Assembly: GCF_014696065.1 (NCBI RefSeq) | Contig: NZ_JACJPL010000033.1 | Location: 1 to 48,099 of the forward strand | DNA from: Leptolyngbya sp. FACHB-261 | GTDB taxonomy: Bacteria > Cyanobacteriota > Cyanobacteriia > FACHB-261 | Reading direction: 5' to 3' | DNA: 48,099 nt | In this document: positions 16,723-24,094 of the stretch, piece after piece | How the letters are laid out: each line of letters opens with the position of its first letter | Position numbering within the stretch: the stretch's first letter is position 1 | The notes under the pieces: generated by a model | Told to the model about the DNA's origin: nothing | What the model saw: only the letters and a program-made list of their open reading frames with translations | Database searches by the model: none | Position numbers and translations under genes: made by a program

Positions 16723-17061
16723 ATGCCCCCCATCGCTACGAACTCCATTGTTAAAGTCGTGCGCCCTTCTGACTCATTGAATGGCAATAAAATTAATTCC
16801 TTTCTTAAAGAAGTCAGTGAGGCTATTTCAACCGAAACCAAAGCTGTTCTAATTAATCTACAGGACGTGATATTTATGGATAGCTCTGGTTTAGGAGCAA
16901 TCGTCTCAGCTTTCAAAACGGTTTGCTCAGTTGGGGTTAGGTTCGCCATCTGCTCTATAAATGATCAAGTCAAGATGCTATTTGAACTGACAGGCATGGA
17001 TCAGGTTTTTGACATCTTTGCTGATCAGGATGAGTTTGTCAGCAAAGTTCTGCTGTCATAA
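16723..17061 (+). CDS. STAS-domain anti-sigma-factor antagonist
   Basis: A 112-residue single STAS domain with the phospho-acceptor motif FMDSSGLGAIV (DSSG at 53-56), as in SpoIIAA-type antagonists. Such proteins switch partners according to Ser phosphorylation. It is divergently transcribed from the exopolysaccharide operon across about 300 bp, and the operon's priming enzyme has its own STAS domain with the closely matching FIDSTGLGALV. A role in controlling the operon or the fusion enzyme is an inference. No cognate kinase or phosphatase gene lies in the window. Confidence 0.85.
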   Translation: MPPIATNSIVKVVRPSDSLNGNKINSFLKEVSEAISTETKAVLINLQDVIFMDSSGLGAIVSAFKTVCSVGVRFAICSINDQVKMLFELTGMDQVFDIFADQDEFVSKVLLS

Positions 17062-17089
17062 GATTTGTGTCTTAATCTAAAATCGTTCT

Positions 17090-17335
17090 ATAACTTTAGC
17101 CAAAGTAGTTCATAAGTAGGCAGAAGCAACGGCATCAAAGGAGCCAAAGCTGGTAATGTTTCTCCTTGGCCTTGTTCTTGAATGGAGACCAATAGTGTTC
17201 GATAGAGTTTAAGCCAGTGAATAGGGGGTAGGTACAACAACTTTTAACCTGAACTCTCAATCAACTGGCTAATTCTCCTTATTTCGTAGAAGTCACATTA
17301 TCCAGAGCAATCGTTTGTCCCTCTCGAAGTTCGGG
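17090..17335 (-). pseudogene. IS630-family transposase remnant
   Basis: Minus-strand reading gives ELREGQTIALDNVTSTK, then after a shift LNSIEHYWSPFKNKAKEKHY, then in another frame SFDAVASAYL and a stop. These are the last two DDE blocks of an IS630 transposase (the D of the LDN motif and the E of the NSIE motif). At least two frameshifts and a stop are present. Its upstream end joins directly to a recombinase remnant, so the element's 5' part is lost. Confidence 0.75.
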
Positions 17336-17860
17336 CACCGTGAGCGAGAACAGCGAAGATAGCTTGGTCCCTGAATAGATTCACCTTCTTCGTCTTCAAG
17401 GCTTGTTGGAGTGCTTGCACTTCGGTGGGCAGAAGGTCACGTGCTTCTGGCTCTGGAACTTTTTCCATTGCCACAGCAGGAGCAGGATTGAACTCAAGAG
17501 TGTGGGGATATCGAGCTAACTGAAGAAGCTCTTGATCGCGGCTAGCGCTCGGTTGACGGAGGTTGAGGCTAGACCTTGAGCCTTAAGATGCTCCTTGAAC
17601 CGACCCACGAGGAGTGATGTCCTTCCAAGAGCGGTCCGTCCAGTCTAAAAAGCTCTGCAGCTCCTGCTGGTAGGCCTTACGAGAATTTGAGGCGAGCGAG
17701 CAGAGAGAAACTCCTCCACTCTCAAGCCGCTTAAGTCTGACGGTGCCCTGTCCAGAGCAGTGGTCTGAGCACCGTCGCCCCCCAAGGAAATCAAATGAAT
17801 AGGAGGTAAAGCGCCTTTTTCATTAAGCATGAGCCATTGACCTCCTCTTAGCCCCAAACC
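17336..17860 (-). pseudogene. Tyrosine recombinase (XerC-like) pseudogene
   Basis: Minus-strand fragments in changing frames give SGLRVEEFLSARS, then NSRKAYQQELQSFLDWTDRS, then FKEHLKAQGLASTSVNRALA, then DIPTLEFNPAPAVAMEKVPE, then LLPTEVQALQQALKTKKVNL and FRDQAIFAVLAHG. This is the N-terminal SAM-like DNA-binding domain and the first part of the catalytic domain. The remainder, including the R-H-R-Y catalytic residues, is replaced by IS630 sequence. Several frameshifts make it dead. It marks former integrative or dimer-resolving activity of the plasmid. Confidence 0.75.
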
Positions 17861-17939
17861 CGTCCGTAAACCCGAACTGCAAGCGAGTTTTACAGGCCCA
17901 GCCCAACTCTAATGTCGGATAAGTATCGTTTATCTTAAG

Positions 17940-17958
17940 TACGACTATACTACGACTA
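17940..17958 (+). promoter_or_regulatory. Direct repeat TACGACTA, one helical turn apart
   Basis: TACGACTA at 17940-17947 and 17951-17958 are spaced 11 bp apart, with TATACT-like sequence between and around them, about 50 bp before the two-gene operon at 18009. The spacing suits an activator or repressor dimer site. Inference. Confidence 0.35.
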
Positions 17959-18008
17959 AGTAAGATGAGGATGAGGTAAACTGCTCAACAGTTGCGATTG
18001 GCGGTGCC

Positions 18009-18515
18009 ATGCCTCGTCCCCAAGCTGAGAAATGCCGACGCTGTGCTAAGCTCACAGCCGCTGAGGCTCAAAAACTCCACGGACCCGAAGGGGATGGCTG
18101 CTGGACCGATGAGGCCAACCGCTGCAATCGCCGCCGCAGCTACTACCGTCACCGCGACCGCTTCAATCAAAGTCGTCGTCTCCAACGAGACGTAAAACCA
18201 GGGCTCGAGAGAGTTGAGATTCTGGCGGTCCCGGCTGCTGTGCTGCACTTATATCGAGCCAGGGTGGACGACCCGGTTCATGCGGTCGGTGCCGAGTTAT
18301 GGATCGGTCAGGAGCGCAGAGCGCGCCTTGAACCGGTTCACTGCTTTGGTCTAACCCCGGGCCAGTTGTCCGCTTACGCCCAGCAGGTGCTGGCAGTGTT
18401 CTCGACCAAGTATGGGGCTCAGGATGGGAAACCACTACGGCTGGAGAAGTTTGCTAGCCATGTCGAGTTGAACCCCCAAAACTGCCCGATTCGCCCCTGT
18501 CCCTTGCACCCCTGA
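18009..18515 (+). CDS. Cys-rich conserved plasmid hypothetical protein
   Basis: A 168-residue basic protein. The N-terminus has a Cys cluster (EKCRRCAKL ... GCW ... NRCNRRR), which could bind zinc. The middle is a helical Arg/Ala-rich region and the C-terminus has ELNPQNCPIRPCPLHP with further Cys/His. It looks like a small nucleic-acid-binding protein, but I cannot name a family. Its TGA overlaps the next ATG by one base (TGATG), so the two are translationally coupled. Confidence 0.6.
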   Translation: MPRPQAEKCRRCAKLTAAEAQKLHGPEGDGCWTDEANRCNRRRSYYRHRDRFNQSRRLQRDVKPGLERVEILAVPAAVLHLYRARVDDPVHAVGAELWIGQERRARLEPVHCFGLTPGQLSAYAQQVLAVFSTKYGAQDGKPLRLEKFASHVELNPQNCPIRPCPLHP

Positions 18516-19210
18516 TGAGCTCTGGCTTCACTGAGCAATTGGAACTGAAGTTGTGGGAGGACCTCAAGGCCGCCAGCGCGGATCCTGAGGGAGCTGATAT
18601 TGGCCTGTTGCTGGGGAAATTAGAAGCAGTGGTTGCGGTGATGGAAGAGCAGGACCGGCTGCAAGTAGCTGCTGCTGCCATTGAGCAGATGGTGCAGCTG
18701 TATGAGCTGCGCTCTGGGGCTCTGTTAGGCGATTGGGAAGACAGAGGTAGGGTTGAAGGGCCGGTAATGAACGGAGATTGGTTGACGGCACTCGTGCGAC
18801 AGACGATGGCATTTGACTTGGCTGAGTTACTAGAACCACCGGTGCCTGAGCAGCGACGTAGAGGAGCTAGGGTAGAGACAGGCGAGTCAATCGCTGGCGT
18901 GGTGGATAAGGCAGTTTTGCTGGAAGCGCTGGATGAGATGGCCCCAACAGAGGCATCTGATCCACTAGCAGTTGCACATGCAGAGGATGTTGTAGCCTGG
19001 TCTCAAGCAGTGCTGGGATGGCTGGAGAGATTAGCTACTAGTCGAGCAGTGTCTTTGCTTGAGTTACAGCAAGGGTTGGAGATGCCCTTGGTTGAGGTTT
19101 GGCTAGGGCTTCTATTGATCAGAGGGGGACATGCATTAGAACAACGACTAGATTTTTATGACCCTGCTGGAATCTGGCTCCAGCCTTTGACTCTCAAACC
19201 AAGCCTGTAG
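18515..19210 (+). CDS. Acidic conserved plasmid hypothetical protein
   Basis: A 231-residue, Leu/Glu-rich, mainly helical acidic protein with no signal peptide or membrane span. The second half (AWSQAVLGWLERLATSRAVS, then LLELQQGLEMPLVEVWLGLL) resembles a small helical DNA- or protein-binding module. It is coupled to the Cys-rich basic protein upstream by a one-base stop/start overlap, so the basic and acidic products may act together. Family and function not recognised. Confidence 0.6.
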   Translation: MSSGFTEQLELKLWEDLKAASADPEGADIGLLLGKLEAVVAVMEEQDRLQVAAAAIEQMVQLYELRSGALLGDWEDRGRVEGPVMNGDWLTALVRQTMAFDLAELLEPPVPEQRRRGARVETGESIAGVVDKAVLLEALDEMAPTEASDPLAVAHAEDVVAWSQAVLGWLERLATSRAVSLLELQQGLEMPLVEVWLGLLLIRGGHALEQRLDFYDPAGIWLQPLTLKPSL

Positions 19211-19278
19211 ACCTGCGCTTAGTAGTCACCTTCACCCTTGCCCTTTCAAAAGCGATCTGACGGTCTAATACCAATTCT

Positions 19279-19671
19279 CTAAATTCTGGCTACAGATAAG
19301 GCATCCAGGATAGATTGCCTTCCTGTAATCGATGCAATGGTCTGAGGCGTGAGCTTTTTCAGTCGTTCTCGTAACTGTTGACGCAAGTGCTCCAGTGTAG
19401 TCGGTAGACTCCAACGCAATCGCCGCTTGAGATATTGCCACACTTGCTCTATCGGGTTTAGCTCAGGACAATGAGCTGGCTGAAACATCAGAATGATATT
19501 GCTTGGAACCTTTAGACGTTTGGCTTTGTGAAACCCACCGTTGTCCGACTGAATAATCAACAAGTCATCCTTGAACGGCTCGGCCACAAGGTTCAAAAAC
19601 ACTTGGAAGCAATCCGTGTTCAAGTGAGAGAATTCAAAGAAAAAAGACTCTCCCGTTTTCGGTTCGACCAT
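19279..19671 (-). pseudogene. IS630 transposase, C-terminal DDE part
   Basis: The 130-residue stretch has the second and third catalytic blocks: IIQSDNGGFHKAKRL (D) and FQPAHCPELNPIEQVWQYLK (E of NPIE). The preceding block (FFCGDETRLGLKTLGGRNIT, with the first D) is in the same frame at about 19850-19715, but is cut off by a TAA near 19712. Confidence 0.8.
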
Positions 19672-19906
19672 GCCATAGAGGTAGGTTGCTTGGAATTGCC
19701 ACTGGACTTACCCGATAGGTTTGACTCCTTTAGCGGTAATGTTGCGTCCGCCTAAGGTCTTCAAGCCCAGCCGAGTTTCATCGCCACAAAAGAAGCGCAC
19801 CTTTCCACGCCAGCCCAAGAGGCTCCATGCAACTGCTACTAGCATCGCCAAGTTCTGGGCTAAGTTTTTTTATATGCTTCTAATTGCTCAGATGACTGCT
19901 CGACGC

Positions 19907-20347
19907 TTACAGGGCGTGGCACCTTGGGGGAAGCTTGCAAGCGATAATGACCAGTTGATACACCGTCTTATACTCTGCTGCAATCCCTAACTGGCTTTCC
20001 AACCAATCGCAAGTTGCTTGATGCCTATCAAAGCCTTGCGGCTCTTCTAATCGTCTTTGCAGGGCTGCGACTGCCCAAGGTGGAATCGCTCGGGGACGAC
20101 CGGAGCGAGGCCTGCTTTTGAGCAATTCCTCAATGCCTTCTTCCCGGTGATGTTTGAGCCATTCCTGCACTGTTGCTCGATGTCGGCCTAAAATCGAAGC
20201 TGCTTCTTGCACCGTTTTAGCCCGCTTGCTTTTGAGTAGATACAGCAAATGAATGCGTTCTTTGTTCGACGCTGTTTTCTGCTTTCTCAGCAACTGCTTG
20301 AGTTCATCCTCACTCTCTTGAATCTCCAGTTTGTAGACTCCTGCCAT
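19907..20347 (-). pseudogene. IS630 transposase, N-terminal DNA-binding part
   Basis: The 146-residue frame has the paired helix-turn-helix of IS630 transposases (TVQEAASILGRHRATVQEWL and RRLEEPQGFDRHQATCDWLE). It goes out of frame near 19940. The continuation HYRLQASPKVPRP is in a second frame, and a further shift occurs at an A-run near 19868. Two shifts plus one nonsense codon indicate a dead transposase, not a single programmed frameshift. Confidence 0.78.
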
Positions 20348-20678
20348 CTGCCGTGACTGAACCCTATACCAGTCTTATACCATCTGTCGCTTAATTTTCA
20401 AGAATTGGTATAAGCCTGCTGTTCAGCTAGAGCAATTAGACGGTCAAGGTGTCCTGCCTGCCGCTCAGTAGTTAATCGAATGGCACTCATATCCTCAAGT
20501 AACTGTCCCCGACCCTGCACCAGCAGTTCTATACTCTGACGCTGCTCCCTTGATGCTTGGACGAGTGCATCAACGCTTGCTCTTTAAGTTCAACTGGCCC
20601 CAACAAGCGCAGAAGTCATCTATCTGGGCAAGGTCTGAAAGCTAGGGATCCGGTCGCCCGTTCGTCATGCCACTCTTA

Positions 20679-20742
20679 CCTCATCTGGAGAAAACGCATC
20701 TTTCCGTCCTGTGAACCACAGACGCGTTTTCTCCAGATGAGG
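20679..20742. repeat. Compound hairpin with perfect 19-bp arms
   Basis: CCTCATCTGGAGAAAACGC (20679-20697) and GCGTTTTCTCCAGATGAGG (20724-20742) pair perfectly. The 26-nt interior contains a second short dyad (GTCCTGTG / CACAGAC). There is no T-run. It could be a cruciform or folded single-strand site, a MITE remnant, or a termination structure. I see no second copy in the window. Confidence 0.65.
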
Positions 20743-21062
20743 CCACATTGGAGCTGAAGTTGAAGGGGTGAGGCCAGGGCGATGGTAACGAGGCGACTGA
20801 TACTACATTCCCTGGTTACGGGTTGCTTGCCATCAAAGCCCGGTAAAGTGAGCTTACGCTCTCTAGCTTTTATTACTTGGTAAGTAATTTATCAGTGAAC
20901 TACCTGCTCTAAGTTGGAGAGTGACAGAGCATCTCTGAAGCGATGGCTCTGCATAGCACCCTAGCAGCAATACTCAAAATTTCGCACTGCCCTGAATGTC
21001 CCTGAAATATAATTTGGCTCTCTCAGTGGATTAGCCTTCAAAATCATACGTTTTTAAGAGTG
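20743..21062. other. Intergenic DNA upstream of the queC fragment
   Basis: No gene is supported. There is a short palindrome, TTACTT-GGT-AAGTAA (20873-20887), and an ACGTTTTTA half-site at about 21048-21056 that resembles half of the candidate parS palindrome. I see no preQ1 riboswitch pattern before queC. Confidence 0.4.
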
Positions 21063-21070
21063 AGGTGAAG

Positions 21071-21274
21071 ATGAAGACCAAAGCCGTCGTTCTCCTGTCG
21101 GGTGGCTTAGATTCCGCTACTGCTGCTGCCCAAGCCATTGCAGATAGTTATGAACTCATTGCTCTTTCGTTCCGATACAGTCAGAGACATGAGCGAGAAC
21201 TGCAGGCAGCCTTGCAAATCGCACAGGCTTTCCCTATCCAGGAACATCAGGTCATGGAGAGCAACTTAAGTTAG
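21071..21274 (+). pseudogene. queC: queC fragment (7-cyano-7-deazaguanine synthase N-terminus)
   Basis: The start (ATG 21071, with GAGG upstream) opens with the PP-loop nucleotide motif [20 protein letters not shown] and the next QueC block [20 protein letters not shown]. QueC converts 7-carboxy-7-deazaguanine to preQ0 and is normally about 225 residues; here a TAG stops it after about 67. Reading past the TAG gives RGGSVLTDQT, matching the WGGS-LTD block, and then homology is lost. The zinc-binding C-terminus is absent, so it is not functional. Confidence 0.8.
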
Positions 21275-21492
21275 CGGGGAGGTTCAGTCTTGACAGACCA
21301 GACCACAGAACTGCTATGTCTCCAGTTTCTCGGCTTTGGTTTGAGATTGCCTAGGCTTGATCTCTGGCCTTCTTACATAAAGGCAAGCCATACCGTTCCT
21401 GCTGTTCAAACCACCCTGCCATTGACCACCTTCTAGAGCGTAATCCGTTTCTCTCGATGAGAATGACCGCTACCAGGCAAATCCAGGGATAA

Positions 21493-22452
21493 CTATCTCT
21501 TCTTTCTTTTAGACTCAACTACTAACAGGTGGTTAAGTTCCACCAATAATTCCTTCAGCCGTTTCTGCTTCTCAGGATCGCTCCAAGCCAGGCTCTTGCT
21601 GCCTTTACGAAGCGTCTCTACAAACTGCACAGATAAATTGACTGACTCAGCCGGCTTAGCCGTGCTTGATTTCTGTGCAATCAGCTCCTTGATCTGAGTG
21701 AGGCTCAAGTTCTGTTCAATGGCTACCCCTAAAACTTTTCTGCGCAGCGCTTCATCCTTAACGCGAGCGATTGCTAAACCTTTGGTGTAGGCAATTTTAC
21801 CCTCCTCAATAGCGTTGAGCACTTCCACTGGTTTCTTGAGAAGGCCAAGAAGTGTTGTGACGTAGGACTGCCAAGACCGGCGTCCCAATGACTCAAAAAC
21901 TGCAATCACCTCCTGTGCATCAGGGATGATAAAAACGTTTTTATCAGGATTACGTTGTACATGATTGTGCATAGAGTACAGCAGCACCTTAACCTCATCA
22001 ACGGGTCTATCAAGGTGTTGCGACAATAAACGTAGGTAGCCATATGCTTCTTCAACCGGATTTAGGTCCTCACGCGCCAAGTTTTCAATGAGGGCATACT
22101 CCAGTGCCTCAGCATCGCTGAGATCTTTGATATCCGCAGGAATCTCAGTAAGACCTGCAAGCTCACTTGCTCGGTAGCGTCGCTCTCCAGCCACAAGCTC
22201 GTAGCGACCACCAGCCTTCGGACGTACCCAAACCGCTGATTGAACGCCACGCTTCTTGATATCTGCAGCGAGTTCTTCCAGCTTTTCCTGGTCAAAATAC
22301 CGTCGTGGCTGCCAAGCAGGAAGATCTATAACTTTCAGGGAAAGCCTGTGTCCGCTTTGCGGCTTTAGTGTTGGCGCCTCTGTTGTAATTACTGTCGCTG
22401 GCCTGCGGATCTCCCCCCGGATTAGCTCAGCAAGGTCACGCTTCTGTGTCAT
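21493..22452 (-). CDS. parB: ParB-family partition protein
   Basis: A 319-residue protein with a ParB/Srx nucleotide-binding domain: WQPRRYFDQEKLEELAADIK and GERRYRAS (89-96), then IENLAREDLNPVEEA. A helical DNA-binding region and a basic C-terminus follow. ParB binds parS and loads the partition complex. ATG 22452 overlaps the parA stop by ATGA (a GTG nine bases upstream is less likely). The gene contains one copy of an 18-bp palindrome, encoding DKNVFI, that recurs upstream of parA. Confidence 0.9.
   Translation of the reverse strand: MTQKRDLAELIRGEIRRPATVITTEAPTLKPQSGHRLSLKVIDLPAWQPRRYFDQEKLEELAADIKKRGVQSAVWVRPKAGGRYELVAGERRYRASELAGLTEIPADIKDLSDAEALEYALIENLAREDLNPVEEAYGYLRLLSQHLDRPVDEVKVLLYSMHNHVQRNPDKNVFIIPDAQEVIAVFESLGRRSWQSYVTTLLGLLKKPVEVLNAIEEGKIAYTKGLAIARVKDEALRRKVLGVAIEQNLSLTQIKELIAQKSSTAKPAESVNLSVQFVETLRKGSKSLAWSDPEKQKRLKELLVELNHLLVVESKRKKR
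21928..21945. promoter_or_regulatory. Candidate parS site 1, inside parB
   Basis: GATAAAAACGTTTTTATC is a perfect 18-bp palindrome. The identical sequence occurs at 23354-23371 and, as far as I can see, nowhere else in the window. Confidence 0.72.
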
Positions 22453-23075
22453 GGCTTCCACTCCCGCAATAATTCTTCCACTACCCGACGGTAATCTCCT
22501 GCCGCTCGTTTGGCTGCTTCTCCCTTCATTTGGCTGATGGGTTTACCCAGTAGCGCCGCCCGTTCATGATTCTTTGACGAAAACACACAACTGTTAAAAC
22601 TGGTGATACCTTCTGTCAGAAGAGTATCTTGTGCCCGACGCGCTTCGTTCACCGCACGAGCATCCACGCGGGTCAACAGTACACGATAAGAAATCTCCGA
22701 AGGGGCAATAGTATCTTTGATAGTTTCAATCAACGCTTTGAGATCAAGGGTCGACGGTGGTGATGGTAGGACTACATAGTCTGCAGCTGCAATCACCGCC
22801 TTGAACTCAGCAGCGCCACGGGAGGGCGGGGTATCAACAATAATGCAGTCAAAATCCTTAATTTTGCGCAGATCGACTAGCAGTTCTGGATCTGTTTCCT
22901 GAGCTAGCTCAAAGGGCATCTCACCCCTTTCCACCCAAAAAGCTGACGAAGCCTGAGGATCAGCATCCACCAACAGCACCTTGAAACGTTCACCCAAAAT
23001 GGCGGCAATGTTAACAGAAGTCGTAGTTTTTCCCACGCCTCCCTTACCATTCACAACAGCAAGGACTTTTGGCAT
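22449..23075 (-). CDS. parA: ParA-family partition ATPase
   Basis: A 208-residue short ParA (type Ib size, no N-terminal HTH). It has the deviant Walker A KGGVGKTT (11-18), LLVDADPQASSAFW as the A' motif, and CIIVDTPPSRG as Walker B. It positions plasmid copies by ATP-driven nucleoid binding together with ParB. ATG 23075; its stop overlaps the parB ATG by 4 bp, forming an operon. A short ParA without a DNA-binding N-terminus usually leaves autoregulation to ParB, which fits the palindrome upstream. Confidence 0.93.
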   Translation of the reverse strand: MPKVLAVVNGKGGVGKTTTSVNIAAILGERFKVLLVDADPQASSAFWVERGEMPFELAQETDPELLVDLRKIKDFDCIIVDTPPSRGAAEFKAVIAAADYVVLPSPPSTLDLKALIETIKDTIAPSEISYRVLLTRVDARAVNEARRAQDTLLTEGITSFNSCVFSSKNHERAALLGKPISQMKGEAAKRAAGDYRRVVEELLREWKP

Positions 23076-23353
23076 ATTATTCTACCGATTGATTTGTAGC
23101 ATGATGCTGAGAATTACAGAACAGAGACTATCACTGGCAATTTAACTGCGGATTAGACCTCCTCCATTGGAGAGAGCTCTCCCCTCTGCTAGGAGCTTTC
23201 ACCGTGACAGATTTGTGATGGTCTTACAGAAATGTTTCAAGACTATGGAAGGCTCTGCTTTCTGCCCATACATAGATAGAGCCTACTACGAAGGCAACAC
23301 TTCGTGTGAATGTAAAAACATGCTCCGTTCCTGCAACCACAGGCCTCTCAATT

Positions 23354-23371
23354 GATAAAAACGTTTTTATC
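23354..23371. promoter_or_regulatory. Candidate parS site 2, upstream of parA
   Basis: Identical 18-bp palindrome to site 1, 279 bp before the parA start. The stretch between 23076 and 23484 holds no supported gene. Confidence 0.72.
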
Positions 23372-23484
23372 GCTAGCAGAATTTTGCTAGTTATGCGTTT
23401 TGAGCTTCAAGAGGAGCCAGTTCACGGTAGCTCTTACCTTACCCTTTTAAGCCACAGTATTCGTCCCTGGTAGCTGCAAGCGAG

Positions 23485-23760
23485 TTACTGTCTTCTCTCC
23501 AACCGTGCCAGTCTTCGCTCCTGAGCTTCCGCAGTGCTTCTCAGGTCACTGATTTGCTGAGACTGAGCTTCAACTGCTGCCAGTAGTCGATCCAGGCGAG
23601 CACTATCGGCCACTACTGCAGTGATCACTCGCTCTAACCTCGCATCTAAACTCTCGTGGTCCCGTCGCTGCTCTTGAGCAAGCCGGACCAAGTCTTCCAT
23701 TGTTGCTGTTAAACGGTCTAGCCTCTGGTCAATTGGCTCACGGCCATTGCTACTAGTCAT
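23485..23760 (-). CDS. Small coiled-coil protein
   Basis: A 91-residue, highly charged protein made almost wholly of heptad-type helix (LDARLERVITAVVADSARLD, then RLLAAVEAQSQQISDL), with no membrane span or known motif. ATG 23760. It resembles the gene interrupted by the IS630 element 3 kb away. Probable structural or scaffolding role near the partition locus; specific function unknown. Confidence 0.6.
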   Translation of the reverse strand: MTSSNGREPIDQRLDRLTATMEDLVRLAQEQRRDHESLDARLERVITAVVADSARLDRLLAAVEAQSQQISDLRSTAEAQERRLARLERRQ

Positions 23761-24094
23761 TAGACCCGTCTCATTCCCTAACCACTCTTGGTACCAGACT
23801 ACCTCTAAGCTGGCAGCAGGCGATTTCTAGAGCGGTTTGAGAATGCGAAATTCCACTCTGGAAACAGTAACGTCTCCTCTATTCCTACCTGTGGTTAAGC
23901 TTTCAAACTGCTGACTAGCTTCAGTGTGGAAGATGCCGGAGAAGAGAAGGCATAGCCCTAACTATCACTGATATTCAACTTGCTCCTGTACTCTGTCGAC
24001 TGGGAAGCTATGACCTGAAGGCGCATTAAAGATGCGGGTATAGTAACTGGGCATGAGTCCATTGTTTTAATTTTGCCTGCTAATGGGGGCTTGA
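23761..24094 (+). other. Intergenic region before the defence island
   Basis: No gene is supported. A TATAGT box near 24038 and a GGGGG ribosome site 5 nt before the ATG at 24095 suggest the island's promoter lies here. No -35 box is clear and I see no attachment-site repeat or tRNA. Confidence 0.4.

Larger units (their letters stand above)
19271..20409 (-). mobile_element. IS630-family insertion sequence, about 1.14 kb, inactive
   Basis: The ends CCAATTCT (19271-19278) and AGAATTGG (20402-20409) begin imperfect inverted repeats of about 27 bp (roughly 20 matches). They are flanked by TA on both sides, the target duplicated by IS630 elements. The transposase lies inside on the minus strand in broken frames. 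Confidence 0.8.
19246..20595 (-). pseudogene. Coiled-coil protein gene interrupted by an IS630 element
   Basis: DNA 20595-20413 reads ASVDALVQASREQRQSIELL ... GQLLEDMSAIRLTTERQAGH ... LDRLIALAEQQA on the minus strand. Joining across the insertion (TA target copies at 20410-20411 and 19269-19270) restores YIRPSDRF and a TGA near 19246, so the IS sits close to the 3' end. A further frameshift lies upstream near 20600. The product resembles the small coiled-coil protein at 23485-23760 and may be a paralogue. Confidence 0.55.

Noticed and set aside
17645-17857. Minus-strand 70-codon frame as a separate gene
   Set aside because: Its useful part (GLRVEEFLSARS) is the N-terminus of the recombinase pseudogene; the rest is out-of-frame reading.
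18163-18839. Minus-strand frames opposite the coupled gene pair
   Set aside because: Shadow frames; the plus-strand pair has a TGATG coupling, and the antisense frames show no domain.
19715-19940. Programmed frameshifting in the IS630 element
   Set aside because: An A-run is present, but another shift and an in-frame TAA are also needed, so inactivation is the simpler reading.
20679-20742. Integron attC site
   Set aside because: The arms lack the GTTRRRY/RYYYAAC core ends and no integron integrase is present.
20990-21070. preQ1 riboswitch before queC
   Set aside because: I see no preQ1 stem plus A-rich tail pattern, and queC is a fragment.
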